From assembly GCA_017530275.1 (NCBI GenBank), contig JAFXMP010000097.1:16022-80021 (forward strand): a DNA stretch of 64,000 nt, read 5' to 3'. Of this stretch, positions 50,143-58,308 are shown one piece after another. The stretch comes from Clostridia bacterium (GTDB lineage Bacteria; Bacillota_A; Clostridia; Christensenellales; Aristaeellaceae). How positions within the stretch are numbered: the stretch's first letter is position 1; each line of letters starts with the position of its first letter. A program made the position numbers and the translations under genes. The notes under the pieces are model-generated. The model saw nothing but the letters and a program-made list of their open reading frames with translations. It was not told the DNA's origin and searched no databases.

Positions 50143-50248
50143 AGAAAGAGTTGAGAGTGAAGAGTTGAGATATTTATTTAGTCGATCAAACAGGATTCTC
50201 TTGAGACATTATATCATCTCAACTCTCAACTCTCCGCTCTCAACTCTG
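50143..50248. repeat. Palindromic CTCAACTCT element, copy 4
   Basis: Left arm AGAGTTGAGAGTGAAGAGTT then GAGATA, right arm from ACATTATATCATCTCAACTC to 50247. It is slightly more diverged than the other copies. Confidence 0.85.
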
Positions 50249-50291
50249 ACTTCAAGCGCCCCTTCCTTACCCTGCTGAATACCGGCCTTTC

Positions 50292-51662
50292 TTAAATTTT
50301 CAGCACAGCCTTCGCGATGGTAAAGTAAATGAACAGCGAGCTCATATCCACCACGGTGGTGATCATGGGGCTGGCCATCAGGGCGGGGTCAAGCCCCAAG
50401 CGCTTGGCCAGCATGGGCATGGCGCAGCCCAAGGCTTTCGCCAGCATGATGGTGCAGAACAGGGCGGCAGATACCACGAAGGATACCGACCATTCTGCGC
50501 CGTTGATGAACCGCACCCGGCAAAGCGTGAAAGCGAACAGCACCGCGCCTACGATCAGGGCCACCCGGAATTCCTTCCACAGGGCCTTGAAAAAGTCTTT
50601 CAAGGTGATCTGGCCCAGAGACAGGCCGCGGATCACCAGGGTGGAGCTCTGGGCGCCGCAGTTGCCGCCCGTATCCATCAGCATGGGGATGCAGGCGGTG
50701 AGGATGATGCCCACCGTTGCGTTGCTGCTTAATACGTCCTCAAAGTGGGTGATGATCATGCCGGTGAAAATGGCGATCACGGCCATGAGCAGCAGCCAGG
50801 GGATACGGTTCAGCGCCAGCTTGAAGGGGGACGTTTTCAGATATTCGTCCTCCGACGGCGTCAAGGCGGCCATCTTTTCGAAGTCTTCCGTGGTCTCTTC
50901 TTCGATGACGTCCATGATGTCGTCGGCGGTGATGATACCAACCAGACGGTCTTCCTTATCCACCACGGGTATCGCCATCAAGTCGTAATGGCGCACCACC
51001 TCGGCCACCTTTTCCTGGTCATCTAAGGTATGCACGCATACGGGATTGCGGTCCATGATGTCGGACAGCACCGTGTCCTCGCTGGCAAGGATCATTTTCC
51101 TTAGCGCCAGGGTGCCGATCAGGTGATGGGTGCTGTCAACGATATACAGGGTATAAATGGTTTCCTTATCCAGACCCTCGCGCCGGATGATCTCCATGGC
51201 TCCCCGAACGGTGACGTCGCTGAAGAATTCCAGGTACTCGATGGTCATCAGGGAACCGGCGGAATATTCAGGATAACGCAGGAATTGGTTGATCAGATTG
51301 CGCTTTTCCGTGTCGGTGGTCTGCAATACGCGCCGCACCACGCTGGAGGGCATTTCCTCCAGGAAGTCCACCGCGTCGTCCAGGAACATATCGTCGATCA
51401 GGGCGCGGATCTCCTGATCGCCGATGGATTCGATCAGCGTCTGTTTCTGTTCGTCGGACATATAGCTGAATACGTCCGCCGAAATATCCTTGGGCAGGAT
51501 GCGGAACACCAGCAGCAGTTTTTCCTTGTCCAGCCCTTCCATGTATTGGGCGATGTCCACCTCGTTGAGCATCATCATCGCCCCGCGAAGCTCGCCGTGG
51601 CGGCCCTTTTCCAGCAGGTCGTTCAGGCGTTTCTGAATGGCTTCCCATTCCATGGGATTCAC
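50292..51662 (-). CDS. mgtE: Magnesium transporter MgtE
   Basis: 456 residues, full length. An N-terminal superhelical domain (IAQYMEGLDKEKLLLVFRIL, then LPKDISADVFSYM) is followed by two CBS domains (YTLYIVDSTHHLIGTLALRK and VVDKEDRLVGIITADDIMDV), a plug helix, and five membrane segments with ACIPMLMDTGGNCGAQSSTL, the conserved ion-pore motif. The cytoplasmic parts sense Mg2+ and close the channel. A structured leader with a short ORF lies upstream. Confidence 0.94.
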   Translation of the reverse strand: MNPMEWEAIQKRLNDLLEKGRHGELRGAMMMLNEVDIAQYMEGLDKEKLLLVFRILPKDISADVFSYMSDEQKQTLIESIGDQEIRALIDDMFLDDAVDFLEEMPSSVVRRVLQTTDTEKRNLINQFLRYPEYSAGSLMTIEYLEFFSDVTVRGAMEIIRREGLDKETIYTLYIVDSTHHLIGTLALRKMILASEDTVLSDIMDRNPVCVHTLDDQEKVAEVVRHYDLMAIPVVDKEDRLVGIITADDIMDVIEEETTEDFEKMAALTPSEDEYLKTSPFKLALNRIPWLLLMAVIAIFTGMIITHFEDVLSSNATVGIILTACIPMLMDTGGNCGAQSSTLVIRGLSLGQITLKDFFKALWKEFRVALIVGAVLFAFTLCRVRFINGAEWSVSFVVSAALFCTIMLAKALGCAMPMLAKRLGLDPALMASPMITTVVDMSSLFIYFTIAKAVLKI

Positions 51663-51714
51663 CTCCCCTATTCTTTTGAACTCGCCGGTTTTTCAGTTGA
51701 AATCATCACACGCA

Positions 51715-51866
51715 AAAAAGCCCTCTGTTTGCGTGGCTTTCCTGATCCTACGACGTTCAGCGATGCAAGAGGGGGACGAACCGAATTATGAATGACGCGC
51801 CAATGAGCGCGCCGTCCACGATCGCGGCACGCCTTCGCTCATCGTGCATCTCTCGCCGTCGCCCAT
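51715..51866 (-). promoter_or_regulatory. Leader region with short ORF upstream of mgtE
   Basis: On the minus strand GGGAGGTGA is followed after six bases by an ATG at 51866 and a 26-codon ORF (MGDGERCTMSEGVPRSWTAR then SLARHS) ending at 51786. A hairpin-prone stretch follows (CACGCAA near 51725-51731 with TTGCGTG near 51711-51717 and a run of T). The strong ribosome site argues that the ORF is translated. Control of mgtE by translation of the ORF is inference; no known M-box sequence was seen. Confidence 0.5.
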
Positions 51867-51990
51867 TGACTGTCACCTCCCTGTGTATTTCTGCTTCCAG
51901 TATATGCCCAAATCAGCGGCTTGTCAACAAGAGAACGGACAGCAAAATCAAATCGTAATAAAACTGCAACATTCCCAATTTTATCTGAGC

Positions 51991-52045
51991 GCACAGGGGA
52001 CGGTTCTTTGTGCTAAATCTCTACACATAGAACCGTCCCCTGTGC
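51991..52045. repeat. GGGACGGTTCT hairpin, copy 1
   Basis: GCACAGGGGACGGTTCT pairs with its exact complement at 52029-52045 around a 21-base loop. This GGGACGGTTCT palindrome is a familiar dispersed element in Bacillota genomes. Confidence 0.85.
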
Positions 52046-52085
52046 ATTTGCCTTCTATCTTCCATCATTATTTGAGAACACAAGA

Positions 52086-52145
52086 GAGCACAAGGGACGG
52101 TTCTCTGTGCTCGTTTTCTGCACGCAAAAACCGTCCCCTGTGCGC
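52086..52145. repeat. GGGACGGTTCT hairpin, copy 2
   Basis: AGCACAAGGGACGGTT pairs imperfectly with the AACCGTCCCCTGTGC arm ending at 52145, just downstream of the GGDEF gene stop (52149). It may act as a terminator of that gene, since T-rich sequence is present in the loop and flanks, but a clean T-tail is lacking. Confidence 0.8.
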
Positions 52146-52148
52146 TTT

Positions 52149-54047
52149 TTATTGTGGAATACCCGCTTTTCTTTCCTTCTTATTTTCATACATCGCCTTA
52201 TCGGCAAGCTCCAGGCTTTCTTCAATGGTCAAAGGGGCGTCCGCGGTGGAAACCGCGCTGCCAAAGCTGACGCCCAGGCGGTACGGAAGCTGCTGCCGCA
52301 TGGCGATTCTCTCCAATTCCTGATTGATCTCCTTTCCCCGTTTTTCCCAGATACCATCGTCCGTATCATGGGACAGGATCAGGAATTCATCCCCGCCGTA
52401 GCGGATGATCAGGTCCGCCGCCCCCGCGGACTGACGGATCACCCCGGCTACGATGGAAATTGCGTTGTTGCCAGCCAGATGACCGAATTGATCATTGATG
52501 ATCTTGAGCCCGTCGATATCCAGGAGCGCGGTGGAATAGCCCTCCGCCGACGACGCATATTCATCGCGCCGGCGTTTGAGCGCAAACCGGTTCTGCAGGC
52601 CGGTAAGCTGATCCTGCATGTGCAGCCGGTCCAATTCAGCGATGTTGCTTTTCAGGATCATGTGCCGGTGCAGGTTTTCGATGCTGCTGCCGATGCTGTC
52701 CTGGCAGATCCTGTAATGGTAGTTATCCACGGGCAGCATTTCATTCAGGAACACCATATAGCCATAGGAGCGGTTGATGTAATGGATCGGCAGGAACAGA
52801 AACGTATCCCCGGCCTGCGGCTGGACTGGAACAAGCCGCTCCAGCGCGAAGGAAGCGCCTTCCATTTCGCCCGTTCTCTCGGAGTCTCCGGCGAGGACCA
52901 CCATCCTGTCATGATACGGGGCGTCTTCGGGGGCGCTTGCGTCCTCCCGGTCGCTTTCGATATAGGACAAATCATTTTCATTCAGGCAGCAGAAATAGGA
53001 CGGGCAGCCGATGCCCAGCATCATTTTTCGGATGTTGGACGCCAGCTGCGAAAGGGATTCAACATCCTCCAGCGCATTATTGAACTGCATCATGCCGCCG
53101 ATCTGCTTGGCGGCTTCCACCTTATTGATCACGAGCCGCCGGAAAACATCGGCCCTTTCGCCGCGCACCAGGGAAGCGGACGCGCAGCCGCAGCTGTCCA
53201 GACAGCAGACTTCTCCGGGATAGGTGTTCTCCTGGCTGATTTCCGCGCCTTTCAGCATCTGGTCCATCAGTTCACAGGCAAGCCCGGCGGCCTTTCCATC
53301 CATCCGGTCGATGCCGGTGATCCCCGGAGACCAGGCAATGCTGTTGCCGCTGCAGTTTACCGAGCAGAGCTGCAGATCGTCCGGCACGCGCACGCCCCGG
53401 TCCTCAAGCTCCATGCACAGCCCAAAGGCGCATACGTCATGAATGCAGACTACGGCCTGCGCGTCCTTCATTACGCCCCGTTCGTCATATTGATCATAAA
53501 GTTCGCGCCCGCTCTGGAAGGAAACAGCCGTTGTCAGCACCCGGCGTTCATCAAAGGGAAGCCCGTGCTTCGACAGGACCTTGCGGTAAACCTCCAGCAT
53601 GTTCTCGGAAATGACGCGGTTTCCGTGACTGAGCGCCAGGTTGATCCGTGAACATCCATGCGTCAGGATCAGGTGCTCCAGCAGGTCCACTCCGGCGGTT
53701 TTGATTTCCAGATGCAGGCTGGGCACGTGGGGGATTTTCAGGTTGATGCCCAGCACGGGGATCCCGCGCTTTTTCAGCATGGCGGTGATCCGCTCCGCCA
53801 GTTCATTACTGCCAAGATTCGCTTCCAGGATACAGCCGTCGATATCGGCGGTCTCCAGAAGACGGTAAATCGCCGGTTCTCCCTGAGAAAAGTCCATGCC
53901 ATCGGCATATACGCCGTAGCTTGTGATCACATAGAGCGCGTAGCCTTCCAGCTCGGCAAGCCTGCGGCGCATGGCGCGGATGGTATTTCCGTGCCGTTCA
54001 AAATTAGAACCGCAGGTCACCAGCGCAATCTTTTTCACTGCCTTCAT
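52149..54047 (-). CDS. LacI-type sugar-sensor/GGDEF diguanylate cyclase
   Basis: 632 residues. Residues 1-270 form a periplasmic-binding-protein fold of the LacI/GalR sensor type (KKIALVTCGSNFERHGNTIR, DGCILEAN, VQLCSVN-like strands), without the helix-turn-helix that normally precedes it. A linker region of about 190 residues follows, resembling a GAF-type sensor. The C-terminal GGDEF domain has RYGGDEFLIL intact and QDQLTGLQNRFALKRR as the first helix, so it should make cyclic di-GMP. No EAL domain is present. It likely links binding of a sugar in the cytoplasm to second-messenger synthesis. No signal peptide is seen. Confidence 0.85.
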   Translation of the reverse strand: MKAVKKIALVTCGSNFERHGNTIRAMRRRLAELEGYALYVITSYGVYADGMDFSQGEPAIYRLLETADIDGCILEANLGSNELAERITAMLKKRGIPVLGINLKIPHVPSLHLEIKTAGVDLLEHLILTHGCSRINLALSHGNRVISENMLEVYRKVLSKHGLPFDERRVLTTAVSFQSGRELYDQYDERGVMKDAQAVVCIHDVCAFGLCMELEDRGVRVPDDLQLCSVNCSGNSIAWSPGITGIDRMDGKAAGLACELMDQMLKGAEISQENTYPGEVCCLDSCGCASASLVRGERADVFRRLVINKVEAAKQIGGMMQFNNALEDVESLSQLASNIRKMMLGIGCPSYFCCLNENDLSYIESDREDASAPEDAPYHDRMVVLAGDSERTGEMEGASFALERLVPVQPQAGDTFLFLPIHYINRSYGYMVFLNEMLPVDNYHYRICQDSIGSSIENLHRHMILKSNIAELDRLHMQDQLTGLQNRFALKRRRDEYASSAEGYSTALLDIDGLKIINDQFGHLAGNNAISIVAGVIRQSAGAADLIIRYGGDEFLILSHDTDDGIWEKRGKEINQELERIAMRQQLPYRLGVSFGSAVSTADAPLTIEESLELADKAMYENKKERKAGIPQ

Positions 54048-54222
54048 TCTTCATCATTCCTTCAAAACCAAGCGTGCTATGCGGCAGCGCATCCATCTGT
54101 CCCGTTTTTGTCATAAATCTTGTTTTGGTTCATTCTTTCGTGGATTACTTTACCATTCATAGCGGGAATTGTCCACAGGAGTTTTCCTGATACAGGAAAT
54201 TATTTATAAATTTATTGATCTT

Positions 54223-55416
54223 TTACTGTTCGATATGGCCGCAGCCGTTCAGTTTTGCCAGGCGGCGAATGGTGCTTTCAAGGGCGGCGGTCAGCTTCTT
54301 CGTCTGCCTTACACCGTCCTCATACCAAATATTCCTGACGGTCAGCGTGCCCGTTTTCCTGTCCGCCGCGGCTTCTATGCGGCCAATGAACCGGCTTCCC
54401 CAGAGCATGGGCAGAACATAGTACCCATACTTTCGTTTCTCCGCCGGCGTGTAAATTTCCCAGGAATACCGATAATCCCAGAGAGCCTCGATCAGCTTCC
54501 TATCCCATAGCATGGGATCAAGAGGGGCAAGGAATTCCAAGCGCGGTTTTGTGTCGATGGTTCCGGCCGTCACGGCTTCCAAGCGCGTCAGATCGCCAGA
54601 GAGCATATACAGGGGAGAGCGGATTTCCTCCACCTGTACGGGCGCAATGCTTCCCGCCTTCTCCAGGATTTCAAAGGCCTGATTCCGCTGTTCATTGTTC
54701 ATGGGGATGCCCAGCCAGGCGTCGGACCGCCGGTTCCACAGCAGGCCGACGGCCCCGATGCGCCGCCGGATACGCCATTGGAGGAAGGACGCTTCGTCCG
54801 GGCAGGGGTTTTCCGCTGTCAGCAGCGCCTGGCTCAAATGCCTGTCCGCCAGATCATAAAATTTTCTGGAACCGCTCTTATGGTGGATAATCAGCACGCC
54901 GTCGGTGTACAGCTGCTCCAGCACCGACCGCGCGGCTTGGGACTGTCCGCTCCAGTTTCCGCTCCAATGCATGGAAGAGTGCCAGAAAACGGTTCCTTCC
55001 ATGGGCAGGGTGTCGCTGCTGACAGGGCCGTGTTCTCGGATATAGGCAATGGCCTGTTGTTCCAGTTCCGGGATGCCCGCGAAGGACGCTCCGTGGATTT
55101 TGCTCTTTTCCCGATAGCTTGAAAAATAAGGCCAGTCCTCGCTGGCCCAGATAGCCAGCTCTTTGTCGCTGTAATCCATAAGCAATCGGTCTTTGTACAG
55201 CAGGTCGGAAAGCGTTTGTTTGGTAAAGCCCTTTACGCGGCTCTGCAGGGTCAGTTCCGCGTTTTTTCCGCACACGTCCACCGGGTCATACTGGATGCAG
55301 CCCGCCTGACGGATATATTGGTACGCGCCGTCTTTTCCCACAAAGCGATAACGCCCCAGCAAGCCCTGCTTGCTGAGGATAAACTGCCTTGCCTGTTCCC
55401 GCGTGACCGTCAGCAT
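54223..55416 (-). CDS. YcaQ/AlkZ-like winged-helix DNA glycosylase
   Basis: 397 residues in a family whose characterised members unhook interstrand DNA crosslinks. The N-terminus LTVTREQARQFILSKQGLLG and the motif GCIQYDPVDV, whose Q-Y-D corresponds to the catalytic Q-x-D of YcaQ-type enzymes, identify it, together with WNRRSDAWLG and LAPLDPMLWDRKLIEALWDY. Three winged-helix units make up the fold. No linked toxin or biosynthetic cluster is adjacent. Exonuclease III lies next upstream in the same direction. Confidence 0.85.
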   Translation of the reverse strand: MLTVTREQARQFILSKQGLLGRYRFVGKDGAYQYIRQAGCIQYDPVDVCGKNAELTLQSRVKGFTKQTLSDLLYKDRLLMDYSDKELAIWASEDWPYFSSYREKSKIHGASFAGIPELEQQAIAYIREHGPVSSDTLPMEGTVFWHSSMHWSGNWSGQSQAARSVLEQLYTDGVLIIHHKSGSRKFYDLADRHLSQALLTAENPCPDEASFLQWRIRRRIGAVGLLWNRRSDAWLGIPMNNEQRNQAFEILEKAGSIAPVQVEEIRSPLYMLSGDLTRLEAVTAGTIDTKPRLEFLAPLDPMLWDRKLIEALWDYRYSWEIYTPAEKRKYGYYVLPMLWGSRFIGRIEAAADRKTGTLTVRNIWYEDGVRQTKKLTAALESTIRRLAKLNGCGHIEQ

Positions 55417-55482
55417 TTTTCAGCGCCTCTCGCATAAGCAATAATCTGCGCACAATGGCAAAAAGACTGAAAACCTTTATGG

Positions 55483-55550
55483 CTTTCTTGGAAGGGGGTC
55501 TGGGGGAAACCGCTCTTTGGCCTCCAAAGAACGGTTTCCCCCAGAAATCT
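55483..55550. repeat. GGGGGTCTGGGGG palindrome, copy 1
   Basis: CTTGGAAGGGGGTCTGGGGG is followed by AAACCGctCTTTGG, a short loop and the complement ending CCCCCAG at about 55543. It lies just past the exonuclease III stop. A second copy at 58232-58295 has the same flank and different stem bases. A T-tail is missing, so it is not a classic terminator. Confidence 0.8.
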
Positions 55551-55558
55551 CCTCTATT

Positions 55559-56314
55559 TTACGTCTCCATCACCAGTTCCACCGGGCAATGGTCGGAGCC
55601 GAAGATTTCCGGATGGATGCAGGCGGAAATCAGGCGGGGAGTGAGGGCCTGGGACACGATGAAATAATCGATGCGCCAGCCCGCGTTGTTTTCCCGGGCG
55701 TGGAAGCGGTAGCTCCACCAACTGTAAGCGCCGGTTAAGTCCGGGTGGAAATAGCGGAAGGTGTCCACAAAACCGCTGGCCAGCAGGGCGGTCATTTTGT
55801 CCCGTTCCTCCTGGGTGAAGCCCGCGTTGCGGATATTGGATTTGGGGTTTTTGATGTCGATTTCCTTGTGGGCCACGTTCAGGTCGCCGCAGAATACCAC
55901 GGGCTTGTCCTTTTCCAGCCCTTTCAAATAGGCCAGAAAATCGTCCTCCCATTGCATGCGGTAGGGCAGGCGGGCCAGACCGTCCTGGGAATTAGGGGTG
56001 TAAACGGTGATGAAATAAAAGTCCGGGAATTCCAGGGTGATCACCCGGCCTTCATGGTCGTGCTCTTCCACGCCGATGCCGTATTTGACGGACAGCGGCT
56101 CCTGCCGGGTGAAGACCGCCGTGCCGGAATAGCCTTTCTTTTCGGCGTAGTTCCAATATTGATGATACCCTGGCAGTTCCAACGCCGCCTGCCCGGCTTG
56201 CAGCTTGGTTTCCTGGAGGCAGAAAATATCCGCGTCCAAGGCGCTGAACGCATCCAGAAACCCTTTGCCCATGGCGGCTCGCAGGCCGTTCACGTTCCAC
56301 GAAATCAGCTTCAT
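55559..56314 (-). CDS. xth: Exodeoxyribonuclease III
   Basis: 251 residues, the usual size, from the ATG at 56314 (GGAGGTCAAGAGA upstream; a longer upstream frame is not supported). Catalytic motifs: NVNGLRAA (Asn7), LQETKLQ (metal-binding Glu), [10 protein letters not shown] (Asp/Asn), and [10 protein letters not shown] (Asp-His). It removes abasic sites and 3' blocks in base-excision repair. It is followed by a palindromic repeat and then the YcaQ-like glycosylase gene, which also acts on DNA damage. Confidence 0.94.
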   Translation of the reverse strand: MKLISWNVNGLRAAMGKGFLDAFSALDADIFCLQETKLQAGQAALELPGYHQYWNYAEKKGYSGTAVFTRQEPLSVKYGIGVEEHDHEGRVITLEFPDFYFITVYTPNSQDGLARLPYRMQWEDDFLAYLKGLEKDKPVVFCGDLNVAHKEIDIKNPKSNIRNAGFTQEERDKMTALLASGFVDTFRYFHPDLTGAYSWWSYRFHARENNAGWRIDYFIVSQALTPRLISACIHPEIFGSDHCPVELVMET

Positions 56315-56413
56315 TCTCTTGACCTCCGCATTCGTGAGTTGTTGACCATTTAATGGACATCTAAAGTTACATAAATATGGAAAGTGTTCTTCCACTCCCG
56401 ATCACGCTTCCCG

Positions 56414-57076
56414 CTATTGGCTGAGCGCGAGGCAGTATTCTTCCAGCGTCCATCCCCGGTCCCGGATCAGCTTCGCTGCTTCCTCGCCCACATAGCGGTA
56501 ATGCCAGGGCTCGTAGGCGATGCCCGTGATTTGCTCCTTGCCCTTGGGGTAGCGCAGGATGAATCCATAATCCCAGCAATGCTCGGACAGCCATTGAAAC
56601 TGGGGCGTTGCTTCAAAATCCCCGCCGCTTCGGGCGGTCACATCAAAGGCAAGCCCTGTTTCATGCTCGCTGCATCCGGGAGGCTGGGCCGTGCCGTCCT
56701 GCTGCTCGGCGTACAGCTCTGCCTGCTTTTCCCGGCTGCGGTAACCGCTGGTGAGGATGAAGCCGTTCATGTCCTCGTCCTCCGCCTGCTTGAACATGCG
56801 GTTCGCCGCCTCGAAGGTTTCCCGGGTCAAAAAAATATCGCTGCGTGCCAACAGGAAATGCCGCTTCTGTTCGTACAGGTTCACCAGGTCCTGAGGTTCC
56901 GCGTCCGATTGCAGCGGATTGGCCGCGTTCACCAGCGGGATGCCCGTGCGGTTTTCGATCCTGCCTGACGCAGCGGGCACAGCCTCCGTCTGCCTGGGCT
57001 TTGCTGACAGAAAGATCCCCGCCAGGATGAGCGCGCCTAACAGGATCAGCCCGATCAGCGCTTTCATTCTTCGCAT
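56414..57076 (-). CDS. VanY-like D-Ala-D-Ala carboxypeptidase (M15), membrane-anchored
   Basis: 220 residues from the ATG at 57076. One N-terminal membrane helix (ALIGLILLGALILAGIFLSA) anchors an extracytoplasmic M15 domain with SGYRSREKQAELY, PPGCSEHETGLAFDV (zinc-binding His and Asp) and YEPWHYRYVG (zinc-binding His). It trims the terminal D-Ala of peptidoglycan stems. No vanR/S or ligase genes are near, so ordinary wall maturation is the likely job. Confidence 0.9.
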   Translation of the reverse strand: MRRMKALIGLILLGALILAGIFLSAKPRQTEAVPAASGRIENRTGIPLVNAANPLQSDAEPQDLVNLYEQKRHFLLARSDIFLTRETFEAANRMFKQAEDEDMNGFILTSGYRSREKQAELYAEQQDGTAQPPGCSEHETGLAFDVTARSGGDFEATPQFQWLSEHCWDYGFILRYPKGKEQITGIAYEPWHYRYVGEEAAKLIRDRGWTLEEYCLALSQ

Positions 57077-57114
57077 TTGTGTATCCTTTCTTGATGAACG
57101 CTTTAAGTCACAAC

Positions 57115-57514
57115 GCACCGAGGGCCTCTGCAGCCCTCGCGCACCTGCACCAGGAGGTTTCACCTCCTGGACCTCTTACCCGGAAGCTGCATGAAAGGAA
57201 AAATGAAGCTGGCTCCCGGTGAAGCAAAGAAGGATACGGAAGAGTGACTTGACGCCGTTGTGCTTCTGGCCAGGCGTCCTTTGGACGCTAACCCGGATGC
57301 TTTGCATCCGGGGAAAGCCAGGGAATAATCCGCAGGGGAAAGTGAGCTTTCCCCCTCGGATTTTCCCAGGCTTTCGATGGGCCAGAAGCCTTCAAACTTT
57401 TCGTAACCCCAGCGCAGCAGGCGGAGGTTGTTGATTTGTCCCAACAAGTATGATCGCCAGTTGCGGGTCCAGGGCGGTCACCGCCCTGGTGGGGTGCGGG
57501 GCAAAGCCCCGCCG
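57115..57514 (+). repeat. Structured dispersed repeat, copy B
   Basis: Same order as copy A: GAGGGC/GCCCTC hairpin, CCAGGAGG/CCTCCTGG hairpin, a core from GCTTCTGGCC (57262) to GGCCAGAAGCC (57390), a short linker, then CCAGGGCGG/CCGCCCTGG and GCGGGG/CCCCGC hairpins. Within the core GCGTCC-TTT-GGACGC replaces GGCGGC-GAA-GCCGCC, while CCCGGATGC/GCATCCGGG is unchanged. It fills the gap between the VanY-like and HAD genes. No ORF. Confidence 0.85.
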
Positions 57515-57540
57515 GTCTCCATTGTTACTGAAAGTGTTCT

Positions 57541-58191
57541 TTACGTTTTTTTGCTCCAGCGAACTGCTTCCATCTCCGGCGCGGCTTTCCGCAGGGCCTT
57601 TTTGGGATTCACCTGCACGGGATGGCCGCACAAAAGCAGCATAGGCAGATCGCTTTTGCTGTCGCCGTAGGCAAAGGAAGAAGCAAAGTCCGCTTCCAGG
57701 CCCTGTTCCCGAAGCCAGGCTTCGATGCGGCGGGGCTTTTCCCCTCCCCGGCAGTTTTTGCCCACTGTACCGTCGGGAAGCAAAGGCGTTGCCAGCAGGG
57801 CGGAAATGCTCAGGGCGTCGGCCACGAATCGCATATAATTGTCCGTGGACGCGGTGACGATGACGGGCATCCGGCCCGCTTGCCGGTGAGAAGCAATGCA
57901 TGCCTTTGCCTGGGGATAGAGCCGGGGCAGCAGACAATCCTGCACAAAGGCCCGGTCCAGGGCTTCCCGGTCCGCTGGGGACAGGCGCATCCGAAAGCGC
58001 AGAGCGGCGTTTTTGCTGTACACTGCGTCCGTCAGGCCCAGCACATAGCGCGCCGCCGCCAGCAGCGCCTTGAAAAACTCCCTTCGGGACATGATCCCCC
58101 GTTTCCGGGCGTACCGTACGAAAGCGGCGATGCTGTCGCCGGGGATCATGGTGCCATCGAAGTCAAAAAAAGCGAATGTCTTCTTTTCCAT
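57541..58191 (-). CDS. HAD-superfamily (subclass IB) phosphatase
   Basis: 216 residues from the ATG at 58191 (MEKKTFAFFDFDGTMIPGDS). The nucleophile motif is DFDGT, motif II is VTAST, and motif III/IV is AYGDSKSDLPML. An alpha-helical cap lies between motifs I and II, as in the PSP/HAD-IB group. Substrates of relatives include phosphoserine and phospholipid-like molecules; this one cannot be told apart. Confidence 0.88.
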   Translation of the reverse strand: MEKKTFAFFDFDGTMIPGDSIAAFVRYARKRGIMSRREFFKALLAAARYVLGLTDAVYSKNAALRFRMRLSPADREALDRAFVQDCLLPRLYPQAKACIASHRQAGRMPVIVTASTDNYMRFVADALSISALLATPLLPDGTVGKNCRGGEKPRRIEAWLREQGLEADFASSFAYGDSKSDLPMLLLCGHPVQVNPKKALRKAAPEMEAVRWSKKT

Positions 58192-58231
58192 ACGTGCACA
58201 TTGTAAAGGTTTATCGTATTCCCCATTTGCG

Positions 58232-58295
58232 GTTTTCTTGGAAGGGGGTCTGGGGGGAACCATTCTTTTGCCTCAAAAGAATGGTTCCCCCCAGT
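58232..58295. repeat. GGGGGTCTGGGGG palindrome, copy 2
   Basis: The CTTGGAAGGGGGTCTGGGGG flank is shared with copy 1 (55483), followed by GGAACCATTCTTTTG, a CCT-containing loop and the complement to CCCCCCAG (58293). It lies between the start of the HAD gene and the end of the peptidoglycan-binding gene. Confidence 0.8.
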
Positions 58296-58308
58296 AATAC
58301 TCTGGTTT

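Noticed and set aside
51663..51866. M-box (ykoK) riboswitch before mgtE
   Set aside because: None of the conserved M-box segments could be found; a short ORF with strong ribosome site is there instead.
56414..57076. Vancomycin-resistance vanY
   Set aside because: No vanR/S, vanH, ligase or vanX genes are nearby; M15 carboxypeptidases of this form are common wall enzymes.
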